From Winslowiella toletana (GTDB lineage Bacteria; Pseudomonadota; Gammaproteobacteria; Enterobacterales; Enterobacteriaceae): 64,000 nt of DNA. Both the position numbers and the translations under genes were made by a program. This document shows positions 18,567 to 27,479 of the stretch, piece by piece (the first letter of the stretch is position 1; each line of letters begins with the position of its first letter). The stretch is from positions 1-64,000 of the forward strand of contig NZ_JAGGMQ010000002.1 of NCBI RefSeq assembly GCF_017875465.1, given 5' to 3'. A model generated the notes under the pieces. It was not told the DNA's origin, searched no databases, and was given only the letters and a program-made list of their open reading frames with translations.

Positions 18567-18607
18567 AACTGTACGGTTTAGTTTATATTTAATGCAGGCT
18601 ATGTCAA
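18567..18607 (-). promoter_or_regulatory. Promoter and TetR-type operator of the micro-lipoprotein pair
   Basis: Minus-strand TTGACA (-35, 18602-18607), 18 bp, then the palindrome AACTAAACCGTACAGTT (18567-18583), identical to that at 16939-16955. The operator would cover the -10/start. The TetR gene lies directly upstream on the same strand. Confidence 0.65.
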
Positions 18608-18630
18608 TCAGATACTGCGCCACCTCTGCA

Positions 18631-19266
18631 CTAAATTTTCGCAGAGTCGGCCTTTTGCCCTGCGCCGTTTACAAACAGGTCAACCGCGCTTGTGACCATC
18701 ACGCGCACTTCGTTTTCCGTATAGTCAGGAGTCTTACGCATGAGGAAAAGTTCGTCGGCTTCAGCCTTTACCAGAGCAGAAAACTGTTTCGCTCTCAGCG
18801 TTGGGTTACTTCCGGTTAAGTCTCCTTTACCCATATGGTACTCCATCACCCCGGTCAACGCGCTCATACTCTCGCGCACGCCCGACTCGTAAAAAAGCTC
18901 TCCTATATCAGAATGGCCCGCCTCACCAACGACCATCCGGTAAAGCTGCAAAGCTTTCCAGTCAGATGTCATCACACCCAGCATTCCCTCGCCAAAACGC
19001 TGTAACTTCTCAGATAATGTGAATAAGTCGTTATCGCTGGCTTTTAGCTCACTTGCTGCTCCCATGAGATAATTAGTGCTGTACGTCCTGACTACCGCCT
19101 CAAAAAGTCTCTCTTTAGAGGGGAAATAATTATAAAGCGTGGCTTTGGAGCAGCCGGCTTTTTTCGCAACACCGTCCATAGACGCTCGCTCGAACCCCTG
19201 TTCGAGAAATACGGCCGAAGCGGAGTTAAGAATTTCATTTTTCTTCTGTTCAGTCAGCATGCGCAT
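18631..19266 (-). CDS. TetR/AcrR family transcriptional regulator
   Basis: Protein of 211 aa. The N-terminal TetR DNA-binding domain spans about residues 8-55, with the HTH reading DGVAKKAGCSKATLYNYFP. The C-terminal part is a helical ligand domain of the AefR-like type (YRMVVGEAGHSDIGELFYE). An excellent ribosome site (AAGGAGATAT) supports the ATG at 19266. It sits between the two promoters that share the 17-bp palindrome, so I infer it represses the DUF3313 lipoprotein and the micro-lipoproteins. I see no copy of the palindrome before its own gene. Ligand unknown. Confidence 0.85.
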   Translation of the reverse strand: MRMLTEQKKNEILNSASAVFLEQGFERASMDGVAKKAGCSKATLYNYFPSKERLFEAVVRTYSTNYLMGAASELKASDNDLFTLSEKLQRFGEGMLGVMTSDWKALQLYRMVVGEAGHSDIGELFYESGVRESMSALTGVMEYHMGKGDLTGSNPTLRAKQFSALVKAEADELFLMRKTPDYTENEVRVMVTSAVDLFVNGAGQKADSAKI

Positions 19267-19640
19267 TCATATCTCCTTTTCATAACCACAATCATAACAA
19301 AACTGAGCAGTTCATTAAAGGTGGGTAAAAACTTTGGGCATCTGGCAGATAAGCACCGGCATTCATATTCAGTGCGTCGATATATGAATATGCCCGAATG
19401 GCGCTCTGTTAAATGAATGAGTATGCAAAACCCGGTATGAGCGATGAGCGGATACTGGCGTGAAAGGCTTAACCGGTCCAGGGTATAACTGATACCTTCA
19501 GCACGTAATCATTGCCGAATGTTGTGCTGAACGCTATTCCTTAAACTGATCCTTTAGATTCCAGAAATCCCTGTCAGCCCAGAATGAGGCCTGCGAAGTG
19601 GACTGTTATCGTGCATTTTATATTTCTCATTCAGCCTGTT
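19267..19640. other. Gap
   Basis: No gene seen. It contains a mosaic-repeat half-element near 19437-19460 (ATGAGCGATGAGCGGATAC). Confidence 0.4.
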
Positions 19641-19835
19641 TCAGACATCAGCAACCTGCTCAGGGGAAGCGTTGAGAAGCCCTCTTAATATGATATCGGC
19701 ATGGCTTTTTGCTAAAGACTCCAGATCGGGCCGCAGTTCACTGTCTTCATCAAAAATTTCCCGAAAAAGAGTGGCTGTGACCATCGGTCCCACGATGGAC
19801 ATCGCCTGAAGTCGTGGGTTTCCCTTCCTGGTCAC
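19641..19835 (-). pseudogene. C-terminal fragment of a TetR/AcrR regulator
   Basis: The 64-aa frame reads QAMSIVGPMVTATLFREIF and ESLAKSHADIILRGLL, a pattern typical of the last helices of AefR/CerR-type TetR regulators. No N-terminal HTH is present upstream; the flanking sequence is AT-rich and non-coding. It is probably a relic of a second regulator. Confidence 0.5.
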
Positions 19836-20383
19836 ACTAAAGAAAATACAACCACCACCTAAAAATTGATAAATTATTTTCTTATTTACACATAAGGCAT
19901 GTAATTTTTTTATTAAACTTCAATATACTTTGGGGTTTAAGGGATCGTTCATATTCACTCATTGTGCTGCAAATCATCATTAGAGCTTAATAAAAGGCTG
20001 TTCCTCGGCACTTTTTTATAAACCACCAGATACACTGTGGCCTGCTCCCCGCAGATTAGTACATCCCGATGTTAGCAAGGTCCGATTTTGGCACAGAGCG
20101 GACATTGAAATCCATGCCGCAGGGTCCACTTTGAGCAAATAGAACGCGTTACGTTTCACCTGTTTTAAACATAACATCCCGTCGGTCATTGTGCTTATGA
20201 CCCGGCGGCCTGCCTCATCCGGACAGTATATTGCCGGTAAAACCTGCATGTATCAGAGGCCAGTCAGATGGGCTGATTTTGCTTTCTGTGTGGCCCCGGA
20301 CGGCCAAATAGAAAGCCCTGCAGCAGTCCGCAACCGGATGCTCTGAGCCATTCCGCCTGCTCTTGTAAGTATCCCGATAAAAC
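19836..20383. other. Gap with repeat remnants
   Basis: AT-rich stretch (19836-19990) followed by a diverged mosaic repeat at 20081-20110 (TTTTGGCACAGAGCGGACAT). No convincing gene. Confidence 0.4.
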
Positions 20384-21551
20384 GGTCCATTCACTTTTAG
20401 AGATCTTCCGACATACTGATTATGTCCTCTGAGGAGATCGCCATGCGTAAAGCCCGATTCACCGAACACCAGATCATTGCCGTTCTGAAGTCTGTCGAAG
20501 CCGGACGTACCGTTAAGGACGTCTGCCGCGAAGCGGCAATATCCGAAGCCAGCTATTACAACTGGAAAGCAAAGTACGGCGGAATGGAGGCTTCAGATAT
20601 CAAAAAGATGAAAGATCTTGAAGACGAGAATCGTCGCCTGAAGCAGATGTTCGCCGACCTGAGTCTGGAATGCCGGGCGCTGAAGGACGTTATCGAAAAA
20701 AAGCTCTAAAACCAGCGATAAAGCGGGAGCTTGTCAGCTATCTGACTGCACAATTTTCCATGAGCATCCGCCAGGCATGCAGGACAGTATCGCTGAGCAG
20801 GACGGTGTATTTTTATCAGCCCGATACCCGGCGTGATGAACCGGTGATCCTGGCGCTGACTGAACTGGCAGAACGCTATCCGCGATACGGATTTAAGAAG
20901 CTTTTTCAGGTACTTCGCAGGCAGGGTAACGCCTGGAATCATAAGCGTGTTCACCGGATTTACTGCCTGCTGAAACTCAATTTTCGCCGCAAGGGGAAAC
21001 AACGTCTTCCGGTGCGCAATCCGGCTCCTCTGGCAACGCCGGAAGCACTCAACCAGAGCTGGTCGATTGATTTTATGCACGACGCGCTGACATGTGGGCG
21101 ACGTTTTCGGACTTTCAACGTCGTGGATGATTTTAACCGTGAGGCTCTGGCCATAGAAATTGACCTGAATATCCCGGCGCAGCGGGTTGTGCGGGTGCTG
21201 GACAGGATAGTGGCAAACCGTGGATATCCGCTGAAGATGCGGATGGATAACGGCCCGGAGCTGATATCACTGGCTCTGGCACAATGGGCTGAGGACCATG
21301 GCGTGATGCTGGAATTTATCAGGCCAGGCAAACCGACACAGAATGCCTTTATCGAACGCTTTAACCGGACGTACCGGACAGAAATCCTGGATTTTTATCT
21401 GTTCAGAACGCTGAATGAAGCACGGGAAATCACAGAGCGCTGGCTGACGGAATACAACAGCGAGCGGCCTCATGAATCCCTGAATAACCTGACGCCGGAA
21501 GAATACCGGCTGATGGCTGAAAAACCGGAACTCTCAAAAAGTGTGTGGAAC
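20384..21551 (+). mobile_element. IS3-family insertion sequence (about 1,168 bp)
   Basis: Two overlapping transposase frames lie between imperfect inverted ends: left GGTCCATTCACTTTT, right (reverse complement) GTTCCACACACTTTT. TAAAAC occurs immediately outside both ends (20378-20383 and 21552-21557), consistent with a target duplication of 3-5 bp plus a chance base. OrfB features suggest the IS407 subgroup. It appears complete. Confidence 0.85.
20422..20709 (+). CDS. IS3-family transposase OrfA
   Basis: Helix-turn-helix protein of about 87-95 aa (TVKDVCREAAISEASYYNWK), followed by a leucine-zipper-like helix (LEDENRRLKQMFADLSLE). The likely start is the ATG at 20443 (MRKARFTEHQIIAVL) or 20422. 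The frame ends at VIEKKL just after an A-rich slippery sequence (GAAAAAAAGC, about 20694-20703). A -1 ribosomal frameshift there would make the OrfAB fusion transposase usual for the family. Confidence 0.9.
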   Translation: MSSEEIAMRKARFTEHQIIAVLKSVEAGRTVKDVCREAAISEASYYNWKAKYGGMEASDIKKMKDLEDENRRLKQMFADLSLECRALKDVIEKKL

Positions 21552-21554
21552 TAA
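20670..21554 (+). CDS. IS3-family transposase OrfB
   Basis: DDE integrase-type catalytic part, about 280 aa beyond the overlap with OrfA. Visible: RYGFKKLFQVLRRQG and HRIYCLLKLNFRRKGKQRL (HTH_21 region), first Asp in WSIDFMHDAL, second in MRMDNGPELIS, and Glu in NAFIERFNRTYRTEIL, ending with YNSERPHESLNNLTPEEY. Expressed mainly by frameshifting from OrfA. Confidence 0.95.
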   Translation: MPGAEGRYRKKALKPAIKRELVSYLTAQFSMSIRQACRTVSLSRTVYFYQPDTRRDEPVILALTELAERYPRYGFKKLFQVLRRQGNAWNHKRVHRIYCLLKLNFRRKGKQRLPVRNPAPLATPEALNQSWSIDFMHDALTCGRRFRTFNVVDDFNREALAIEIDLNIPAQRVVRVLDRIVANRGYPLKMRMDNGPELISLALAQWAEDHGVMLEFIRPGKPTQNAFIERFNRTYRTEILDFYLFRTLNEAREITERWLTEYNSERPHESLNNLTPEEYRLMAEKPELSKSVWN

Positions 21555-21600
21555 AACAGGTATGCTTACACTCTTCTTTCTCAACGCCTTCGACCACCAC

Positions 21601-22505
21601 TTCCCGCAGAGCTGCGCGACATCTGCGATCTCAGCACACTGAAGCTGGAATCCGGCTCGTTCGTTGAGGATGATTTGCGCCAGTATTTCAGCGACGTGCT
21701 TTACAGCCTGAAAACCACAGCCGGTGAGGGTTATGTTCACGTGCTCATCGAGCATCAGTCCTCGCCCGACAAACACATGGCCTTTCGCCTGGTGCGCTAT
21801 GCCGTTGCTGCCATGCAGCGGCACCTTGAGGCGGGGCATAAAAAGTTGCCACTGGTGATACCCGTGCTGTTCTATACGGGCAAACGCAGCCCGTATCCGT
21901 ACTCCACCCGGTGGCTGGATGAGTTTGACGACCCGGAACTGGCAGGCAGGCTCTACAGCCAGGCTTTCCCGCTGGTTGACGTTACCGTCATTCCGGATGA
22001 TGAAATCGCCGGCCACCGCAGCATGGCCGCCCTGACCCTGCTGCAGAAGCACATCCATCAGCGGGACCTGGCAGAACTGACCGATCGGCTGGCCCCAATT
22101 CTGCTGGCCGGCTATCTGTCTTCATCACAGGTGATATCGCTGGTACACTATATTGTACAGGCAGGCGAATCAGCCGACGCCGAAGCCTTTGTACGCGAAC
22201 TGGCTCAGCGTGTGCCGCAACACGGAGACGCACTTATGACCATCGCACAGCAGCTTGAGCAGAAGGGCATTGAGAAGGGCATTGAGAAGGGTATTGAGAA
22301 GGGTATTGAGAAGGGTATTGAGAAGGGCAGGGCAGAAGGCCTTAAGCTCGGCGAACAGCGCGGCATTGAAAAAGGCCGCACTGAAGGCGAGCGTGAAACC
22401 ACTCTGAAAATTGCCCGCACCATGCTGCAGAACGGCATCGACCGTAATACCGTCATGAAAATGACCGGCCTGACCGAAGACGACCTGGCACAAATCCGCC
22501 ACTGA
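21601..22505 (+). pseudogene. Rpn family nuclease, 5'-truncated
   Basis: Homologous to 42-962 from LPAELRDICDLSTLKLESG onwards, but the first 45-50 residues are missing. The homology starts about 45 bp past the IS3 element, with no start codon before a TTG at 21675. The C-terminal linker is expanded by a perfect 12-bp repeat (codons for G-I-E-K, five units near 22265-22326). A protein from the TTG would be 276 aa and lack part of the nuclease core, so it is probably inactive. Confidence 0.75.
22264..22326 (+). repeat. 12-bp in-frame tandem repeat inside rpn
   Basis: Units GGCATTGAGAAG / GGTATTGAGAAG repeated five times encode (GIEK)5; the other Rpn copy (800-850) has a non-repetitive linker here. 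A slippage-prone length polymorphism is expected. Confidence 0.85.
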
Positions 22506-22506
22506 C

Positions 22507-22775
22507 TTATTCAGCGGCCACGGCAGCCGCGCTGCTGAGCCGCCACGTGCAGCCGCCCAGGGAGTCATTCCCCCATCGCTCCGTCACACACAGGTCACCC
22601 TGCACCTTCAGAAACATCACGGGCTTCAGCACGATTTCGTCAGGAATGAGGCCCCCGTAGTGCCTTACCAGCACCTTTCCCTCGCTGTACCCGGAACAGC
22701 CCGCCCGCGGTTAAAAGCCCGGATGCATTTGTGCGGGTGCGCCCTGAGCATCTGCAGTATCGCTTCACGCTCCAT
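22507..22775 (-). pseudogene. Gene X (unrecognised small protein), frameshifted
   Basis: The ATG at 22775 with AAAGGAG upstream gives MEREAILQMLRAHPHKCIRA, then after about 25 residues the frame breaks. In another frame it continues GCSGYSEGKVLVRHYGGLIP ... RWGNDSLGGCTW to a TAA at 22507. Comparison with the related copy near 44131-44256 (HRGHPGCSGYMEG) points to a 4-base deletion near 22703. The two Cys/Gly-rich stretches do not match a family I know. Always found between Rpn and DUF2913 in this window. Confidence 0.6.
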
Positions 22776-22924
22776 CATTCACTCCTTTGCGTCAGACATC
22801 CACTGTAGTCAGTAAATGCCGTTATTCCGGTCAGCTGAAGACATCATTCGCTGCATCGATCTTTGCTATACGGCTGCTTAGTCAGGTTTTTCTTGGGTCA
22901 GATATAAGGGACGAGACGGGCCAC

Positions 22925-23046
22925 TTGCCATCTAGAGCGGTTAAAGATCGTTCCAGCCCCTTTACGCGGCAGGTCAAGCTGGTACGGTACAGAGAAAATT
23001 CGCTGACGCTGGCACTCAGGGCGCAGGTCAGGCGGAACAGGTTATT
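22925..23046 (-). pseudogene. Degraded DUF2913 remnant
   Basis: Minus-strand translation contains NNLFRLTCALSAS and, further on, RTSLTCRVKGLERSLT. These match NDLFRLTYALETA and RTSLDA...RVKGLETLF of the intact DUF2913 proteins. The rest of the gene is missing. The spacer before it (around 22786-22832) matches the spacer before the intact copy near 44268-44320. Confidence 0.5.
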
Positions 23047-23091
23047 CATAGACACAGGCTATCATCCAATGAAAAAAACAGTCTGACCGCC

Positions 23092-25194
23092 TTAGTGCGC
23101 GGTGATGCCCAGCTTTTTCATTCTGGATAATAGCGTGGTGCGTTTAAGCCCTAGTCGGAGTGCGGCACCGTGCGGTCCGGCAACGACACCATTGGTTTCT
23201 TTCAGCACGTCAATAATGTGCTGGCGTTCATCCTCTTCATGCATTGAAGAAAATGATGTGAGCGGTGGCGCGCTTACCGCGACCCTTGCCGCAGCGAGGG
23301 GGAATGGATAATTTAATTCGTCCGGTTGCATCTCCAGTACGGTTCCGCGCGTCAGCAACACTGCCCGCTCAATCACATTTTCCAGTTCACGCACATTTCC
23401 CGGCCAAGGCATACGACTCAGCATACGCAACGTTTCTGCAGGAATACTGTCGATAGTGCGCTTCATCCGTTTCGCAATTTTACCGGTGAGGAATTTTACC
23501 AGTTGCGGAATATCCTCCGGGCGCTCGCGTAGAGGCGGGATCACAATCGGGAACACGTTAAGCCGGTAATAGAGATCACTGCGAAATTCTTTATCAGCGA
23601 CCATCTGTTTCAGGTCACGGTTAGTGGCGGCGATCATCCGCACATTGACAGAAATCAGCTTGTTACCGCCTACCCGCTCGAACTCCTGCTCCTGCAAAAT
23701 ACGCAGCAGTTTAGGTTGCAGCTCCAGTGGGATCTCACCGACTTCATCAAGAAATAAGGTCCCCTGATCGGCCAGCTCAAAGCGCCCCATTCTTTGCGCC
23801 GTTGCGCCCGTAAAGGCGCCTTTTTCGTGACCAAACAGGTCGCTTTCCATCAGCCCGGCAGGCATCGCTGCACAGTTCATTTTTACCATCCGTCGATCGC
23901 GACGATCGCCAAGATTATGAATTGCGCGTGCAATCAGCTCCTTACCGGTTCCGGTTTCTCCCAGGATCAGTACCGAGCAGTCACTTTTCGCCACAATCTC
24001 TACCTGTTTCAGCACGGCAGACATACCCGGACTTCGCCCAACAATGTCAGTAAAATCAGCGTGATGATTGTTAATCTGCTCGGTCAGATAGAGATTTTCA
24101 TGCTGTAACTTTTCTTTCAGACTTTTGATTTCCTGATAGGCCAGCGCATTATCCACCGCGATGGCGATACGTTCGGCGATCTGCTGCAATACCCGCAGGT
24201 TGGTTGAATTAAAGTTATCCGGCAGAAAGCGCGCCAGCTTTAATACCCCCAGCGTTTTGTGGCCGAAGCGCAGGGGCAACACACACAGCGTTTTACTCTG
24301 TTCACGCCACAGCAGATGGAACAGCGTACTGGTACTCCCCTCCTTTTTATCATCCGGATGCTCGCTGGTCAGCAGCATTTCACCGCTTTTCATCACCTGC
24401 TGTTCCGGCGTGCCTGCCAGCGCTATACGCGATTGCTCGCGTTCGGCAACATGGCTCTGGACATAATGCGTGGCATAGACGCTCGCCTCTGCGCTCTCCT
24501 TATCGGCATCACACAACACAATGCTGATGGCATTGATATGAAAGAAATGGTGAATGGTTTTGGCAATTTCGCCGGTCAGCTCGTCGAGATCTAATTTTGA
24601 CAGCACAGCATTGGTGATATCGACCAGAATACGAAAGTCATCGCGCTCGTGGCGCAGCAGGGATTGCTGGTGGAGTGCGTTTTCACGTAACTGAATTTGT
24701 TCGACCGCAATCGCCGCCAGGGTGCAAAGCTCAGACAGGCCGCTTTTGTCCTCTTCACTGAACGGCGTCGGCGGCAGGCGAGTAAACTCACAGCCGCCCA
24801 GTAATCCCTCCGATCCCAGTAGAGGGACCAGACAATAGTGGTTAAAGGGTGGATAGAGGTTCAGTGCCGCCAGTTGCGGATAGCGACGATGCAACGCGTC
24901 ACTGCGCCAGACCTGCGTTTCAGGATTGTGCAGCAGCGCATGCACCGGGCCGGTTGCCAGTAACGTTTCATCCTGGTAAATGACCCCCTGATGATGCGAA
25001 TCGAGACCGTAAAAACTGACGCGTTCACTGTTACTGGCGAACAGTACCAGCGTTACACTCTCCGCAATACCGGCGGTCTGGATCATCTGCGTCAGGGTTT
25101 CAAGCAGTGACGTCATGGTCTGTTGCACCAGTAAGGTGCGCGTCAGTTCCAGTAATCCCTGGTGTTTTATGCTGCTCATGGTTGCACTCTGCAT
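23092..25194 (-). CDS. fhlA: Formate hydrogenlyase transcriptional activator FhlA
   Basis: Sigma-54-dependent activator of 700 aa (E. coli FhlA 692). The N-terminal half holds two GAF-like modules that sense formate. The central AAA+ domain has Walker A GETGTGKE (about residue 410), the sigma-54-contacting GAFTGA loop (about 457), and Walker B GTLFLDEVGE. The C-terminus carries a Fis-type HTH (LGLKRTTLLSRMKKLGI). It follows hypE by 100 bp on the same strand, as in E. coli. It should activate the sigma-54 promoters for hypA and hycA and for hydN/fdhF seen here. The first ATG is at 25194; an alternative Met lies at 25179. Confidence 0.97.
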   Translation of the reverse strand: MQSATMSSIKHQGLLELTRTLLVQQTMTSLLETLTQMIQTAGIAESVTLVLFASNSERVSFYGLDSHHQGVIYQDETLLATGPVHALLHNPETQVWRSDALHRRYPQLAALNLYPPFNHYCLVPLLGSEGLLGGCEFTRLPPTPFSEEDKSGLSELCTLAAIAVEQIQLRENALHQQSLLRHERDDFRILVDITNAVLSKLDLDELTGEIAKTIHHFFHINAISIVLCDADKESAEASVYATHYVQSHVAEREQSRIALAGTPEQQVMKSGEMLLTSEHPDDKKEGSTSTLFHLLWREQSKTLCVLPLRFGHKTLGVLKLARFLPDNFNSTNLRVLQQIAERIAIAVDNALAYQEIKSLKEKLQHENLYLTEQINNHHADFTDIVGRSPGMSAVLKQVEIVAKSDCSVLILGETGTGKELIARAIHNLGDRRDRRMVKMNCAAMPAGLMESDLFGHEKGAFTGATAQRMGRFELADQGTLFLDEVGEIPLELQPKLLRILQEQEFERVGGNKLISVNVRMIAATNRDLKQMVADKEFRSDLYYRLNVFPIVIPPLRERPEDIPQLVKFLTGKIAKRMKRTIDSIPAETLRMLSRMPWPGNVRELENVIERAVLLTRGTVLEMQPDELNYPFPLAAARVAVSAPPLTSFSSMHEEDERQHIIDVLKETNGVVAGPHGAALRLGLKRTTLLSRMKKLGITAH

Positions 25195-25294
25195 ACATTA
25201 GCTCTGGATAAAGTTGCCTGAAAATTTTGCTCATTTGAGCGGCCGACCGCAGTTGAAGTTTACGCCTGTCAATTTCGTCATCGCCCTGATGAGA

Positions 25295-26317
25295 TCAACA
25301 AATGCGAGGTAAGGGTTCCGCATGCGGCAACGTGAGCTGCCGTGTCACGTCCAGTGTGCCGCGCAGACAGACCTGAGGGTCCTGCGTCACGTCGCCAATG
25401 GTTGTGGCATCTCCCCCCAGTGGATGGTTGCGCATCAGCGCAAGCACCGCCTCTTCGGCATGCGCAGCGACTACCGCCACCACCTTGCCTTCATTGGCGA
25501 AGTTCAGCGGTTCCAGCCCCAGCAGTTCACAAAGGCCACGCACCGCGGGTTTCACCGGCAATGCTTGCTCGTCGATGCAGATGCCCAATCCACTGGCCGC
25601 ACTGAACTCATGCAAAATGGCATTCACGCCACCGCGGGTGGCATCACGTAAAGCATGGATACCCACAAGCGATCGCAGCGGCGCAATCATCGGCGCCAGC
25701 ACCGCGCAGTCACTCTCCACGCCCAGATCCATGCCCAGCTTTTCACGCAGGTTAAGGATCGCCGCACCGTGATCGCCGAGCGTACCGCTGACGATCACTT
25801 TATCTCCCGCTTTTATTGCGCGGGCGGACCAGTTGACGGCGTCCGGGATGACGCCTATCCCGGCTGTATTAATAAAAATTTTATCGGCTGCGCCACGTTG
25901 CACCACTTTAGTATCGCCGGTCACAATCGCCATGCCGGCATCGCGCGCAGTCTGCGCCATCAGGCTGACTATCTTCTGTAACTCAACCAGGGGAAAGCCC
26001 TCTTCCAGAATAAAGCCGCACGAGAGCCAGCCAGGTGTAGCACCGCTGACCGCCAGATCGTTAGCCGTTCCACATACCGCCAGCTTGCCGATGTTACCGC
26101 CGGGGAAAAAAACCGGATCGATCACGTAGCTGTCAGTGGTAAACGCCAGCCGGTCACCCTGCGCACTCAGACTGGCAAGCGACAACTGCGCGCCATCTTC
26201 CCGTTGATTGAGCCAGCGATTGTCGAAGGCGCGGAGAAATAGCTGATCGATAAGCTGCTGCATCGCGCGCCCCCCGCTGCCATGCGCCATGGTAACGACG
26301 TCTTTAGCCTCATTCAT
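25295..26317 (-). CDS. hypE: Hydrogenase maturation protein HypE
   Basis: Protein of 340 aa (E. coli 336) in the PurM/AIR-synthetase fold. It dehydrates the HypF-carbamoylated C-terminal Cys to a thiocyanate, giving the CN ligands of the Ni-Fe centre. It has the N-terminal AHGSGGRAMQQLI motif, GDTKVV, and the essential C-terminus PLPRIC ending in Cys. I start at the ATG at 26317, where homology begins, overlapping the end of hypD by 8 bp; the frame upstream to 26401 is within hypD. Confidence 0.97.
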   Translation of the reverse strand: MNEAKDVVTMAHGSGGRAMQQLIDQLFLRAFDNRWLNQREDGAQLSLASLSAQGDRLAFTTDSYVIDPVFFPGGNIGKLAVCGTANDLAVSGATPGWLSCGFILEEGFPLVELQKIVSLMAQTARDAGMAIVTGDTKVVQRGAADKIFINTAGIGVIPDAVNWSARAIKAGDKVIVSGTLGDHGAAILNLREKLGMDLGVESDCAVLAPMIAPLRSLVGIHALRDATRGGVNAILHEFSAASGLGICIDEQALPVKPAVRGLCELLGLEPLNFANEGKVVAVVAAHAEEAVLALMRNHPLGGDATTIGDVTQDPQVCLRGTLDVTRQLTLPHAEPLPRIC

Positions 26318-27479
26318 CCTGACTGACCTTCTGTTGTTGTTTATGCTGTGGCTGGCTGGCAATGGCCGCCTCCTGATGCCGGTACTGAAACCATGCCGCA
26401 CACGCCCCTTCAGAGGAGACCATCAGCGCGCCGAAGGCATTGTGCGGCGTACAGCCAGTGCCAAACAGCGGGCATTGATGCGGTTTACAACGCCCGGTCA
26501 GTACCTCACCGCAACGGGAACGGGGATCGTCCGCTACCGGCTGCGCCTGCGGGCTGAACCTATGCTCTGCATCAAACGTCGCATAGGCAGATGTCAGAGA
26601 AATACCTGAGCATTCAATCATCCCCAGTCCGCGCCACTCGCTACTGCCAGCCAGCGTAAACACCTCTCGTATCGCTTTCTGAGCCAGCAGGTTACCCTGC
26701 TCTGGCACGACGCGGCGGTACTGGTTTTCCGTTTTACACGATGCCTCGCAAACCTGTTTCACCAGCATCAGCACGCTTTGCAGCATATCGAGAGGTTCAA
26801 AGCCGCTGATCACCAGCGATTTGCCAAATTCCTGATTGATAAAATGATAAGGTGCGGCGCCAGTAATCATGCTGACGTGGCCGGGAGCCAGAAAGGCATC
26901 AATCCGCACATCATCCTGTGAGAGCAGGCTGCGCAGGGTGGGCATCAGACTGATGTGCTGACAGAAGATGCTGAAATTGGTCAGCCGTTCACGCCGCGCC
27001 TGTTGCAGCGTCACGGCAGTCACTGGCTGCGTGGTTTCAAAGCCGAGGGCAAAAAATACTACCTGCCGCGCCGGGTTCTCACGTGCCAGTCTCAGCCCAT
27101 CCAGCGGTGAATAGACCACCCGTATATCCGCGCCCCGTTCACGCGCCTGCGCCAGAGATCCGTGCTGCCCCGGCACGCGCAGCGCATCACCAAAGGTACA
27201 AAAAATCACCTCAGGATGTGCGGCAATCTCACAACAGGCATCGATGCGCCCCATAGGCAAGACACAGACCGGGCAGCCCGGTCCGTGGATAAACTCCAGC
27301 TGGGGCGGCAGCAGTTTGTCCAGACCGAATTTGAAAATAGCGTGGGTATGACCACCACAGACTTCCATAATCTGCAGCGGTTTGTCGGCGGTATACGGCA
27401 GTAATCCCGCCCGCTGGTGCAACTGTTCAAGCAGCGTTTTCGCCAGTTGCGGATCCCGGAACTCATCAACAAAACGCAT
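26310..27479 (-). CDS. hypD: Hydrogenase maturation protein HypD
   Basis: Iron-sulfur scaffold protein of 389 aa (E. coli 373). Together with HypC it holds the Fe(CN)2CO group during assembly. Conserved motifs visible: EVCGGHTHAIFKFG (about residues 40-53), HGPGCPVCVLP (about 66-76), GFEPLDML, and the C-terminal Cys cluster (RCGEVLTGRCKPHQCPLFG) for the 4Fe-4S cluster. The last ~20 residues (Gln/Lys-rich, ending VSQDE) extend beyond the E. coli protein. The start overlaps the hypC stop by one base. Confidence 0.97.
   Translation of the reverse strand: MRFVDEFRDPQLAKTLLEQLHQRAGLLPYTADKPLQIMEVCGGHTHAIFKFGLDKLLPPQLEFIHGPGCPVCVLPMGRIDACCEIAAHPEVIFCTFGDALRVPGQHGSLAQARERGADIRVVYSPLDGLRLARENPARQVVFFALGFETTQPVTAVTLQQARRERLTNFSIFCQHISLMPTLRSLLSQDDVRIDAFLAPGHVSMITGAAPYHFINQEFGKSLVISGFEPLDMLQSVLMLVKQVCEASCKTENQYRRVVPEQGNLLAQKAIREVFTLAGSSEWRGLGMIECSGISLTSAYATFDAEHRFSPQAQPVADDPRSRCGEVLTGRCKPHQCPLFGTGCTPHNAFGALMVSSEGACAAWFQYRHQEAAIASQPQHKQQQKVSQDE

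Noticed and set aside
18360..18623. 87-aa minus-strand frame across the micro-lipoprotein region
   Set aside because: It is in a different frame from the two short lipoprotein genes, which have ribosome sites and lipoboxes; the long frame has neither.
22264..22326. Regular short repeats resembling a CRISPR array
   Set aside because: The 12-bp units are contiguous, without spacers, and in frame inside the rpn gene.
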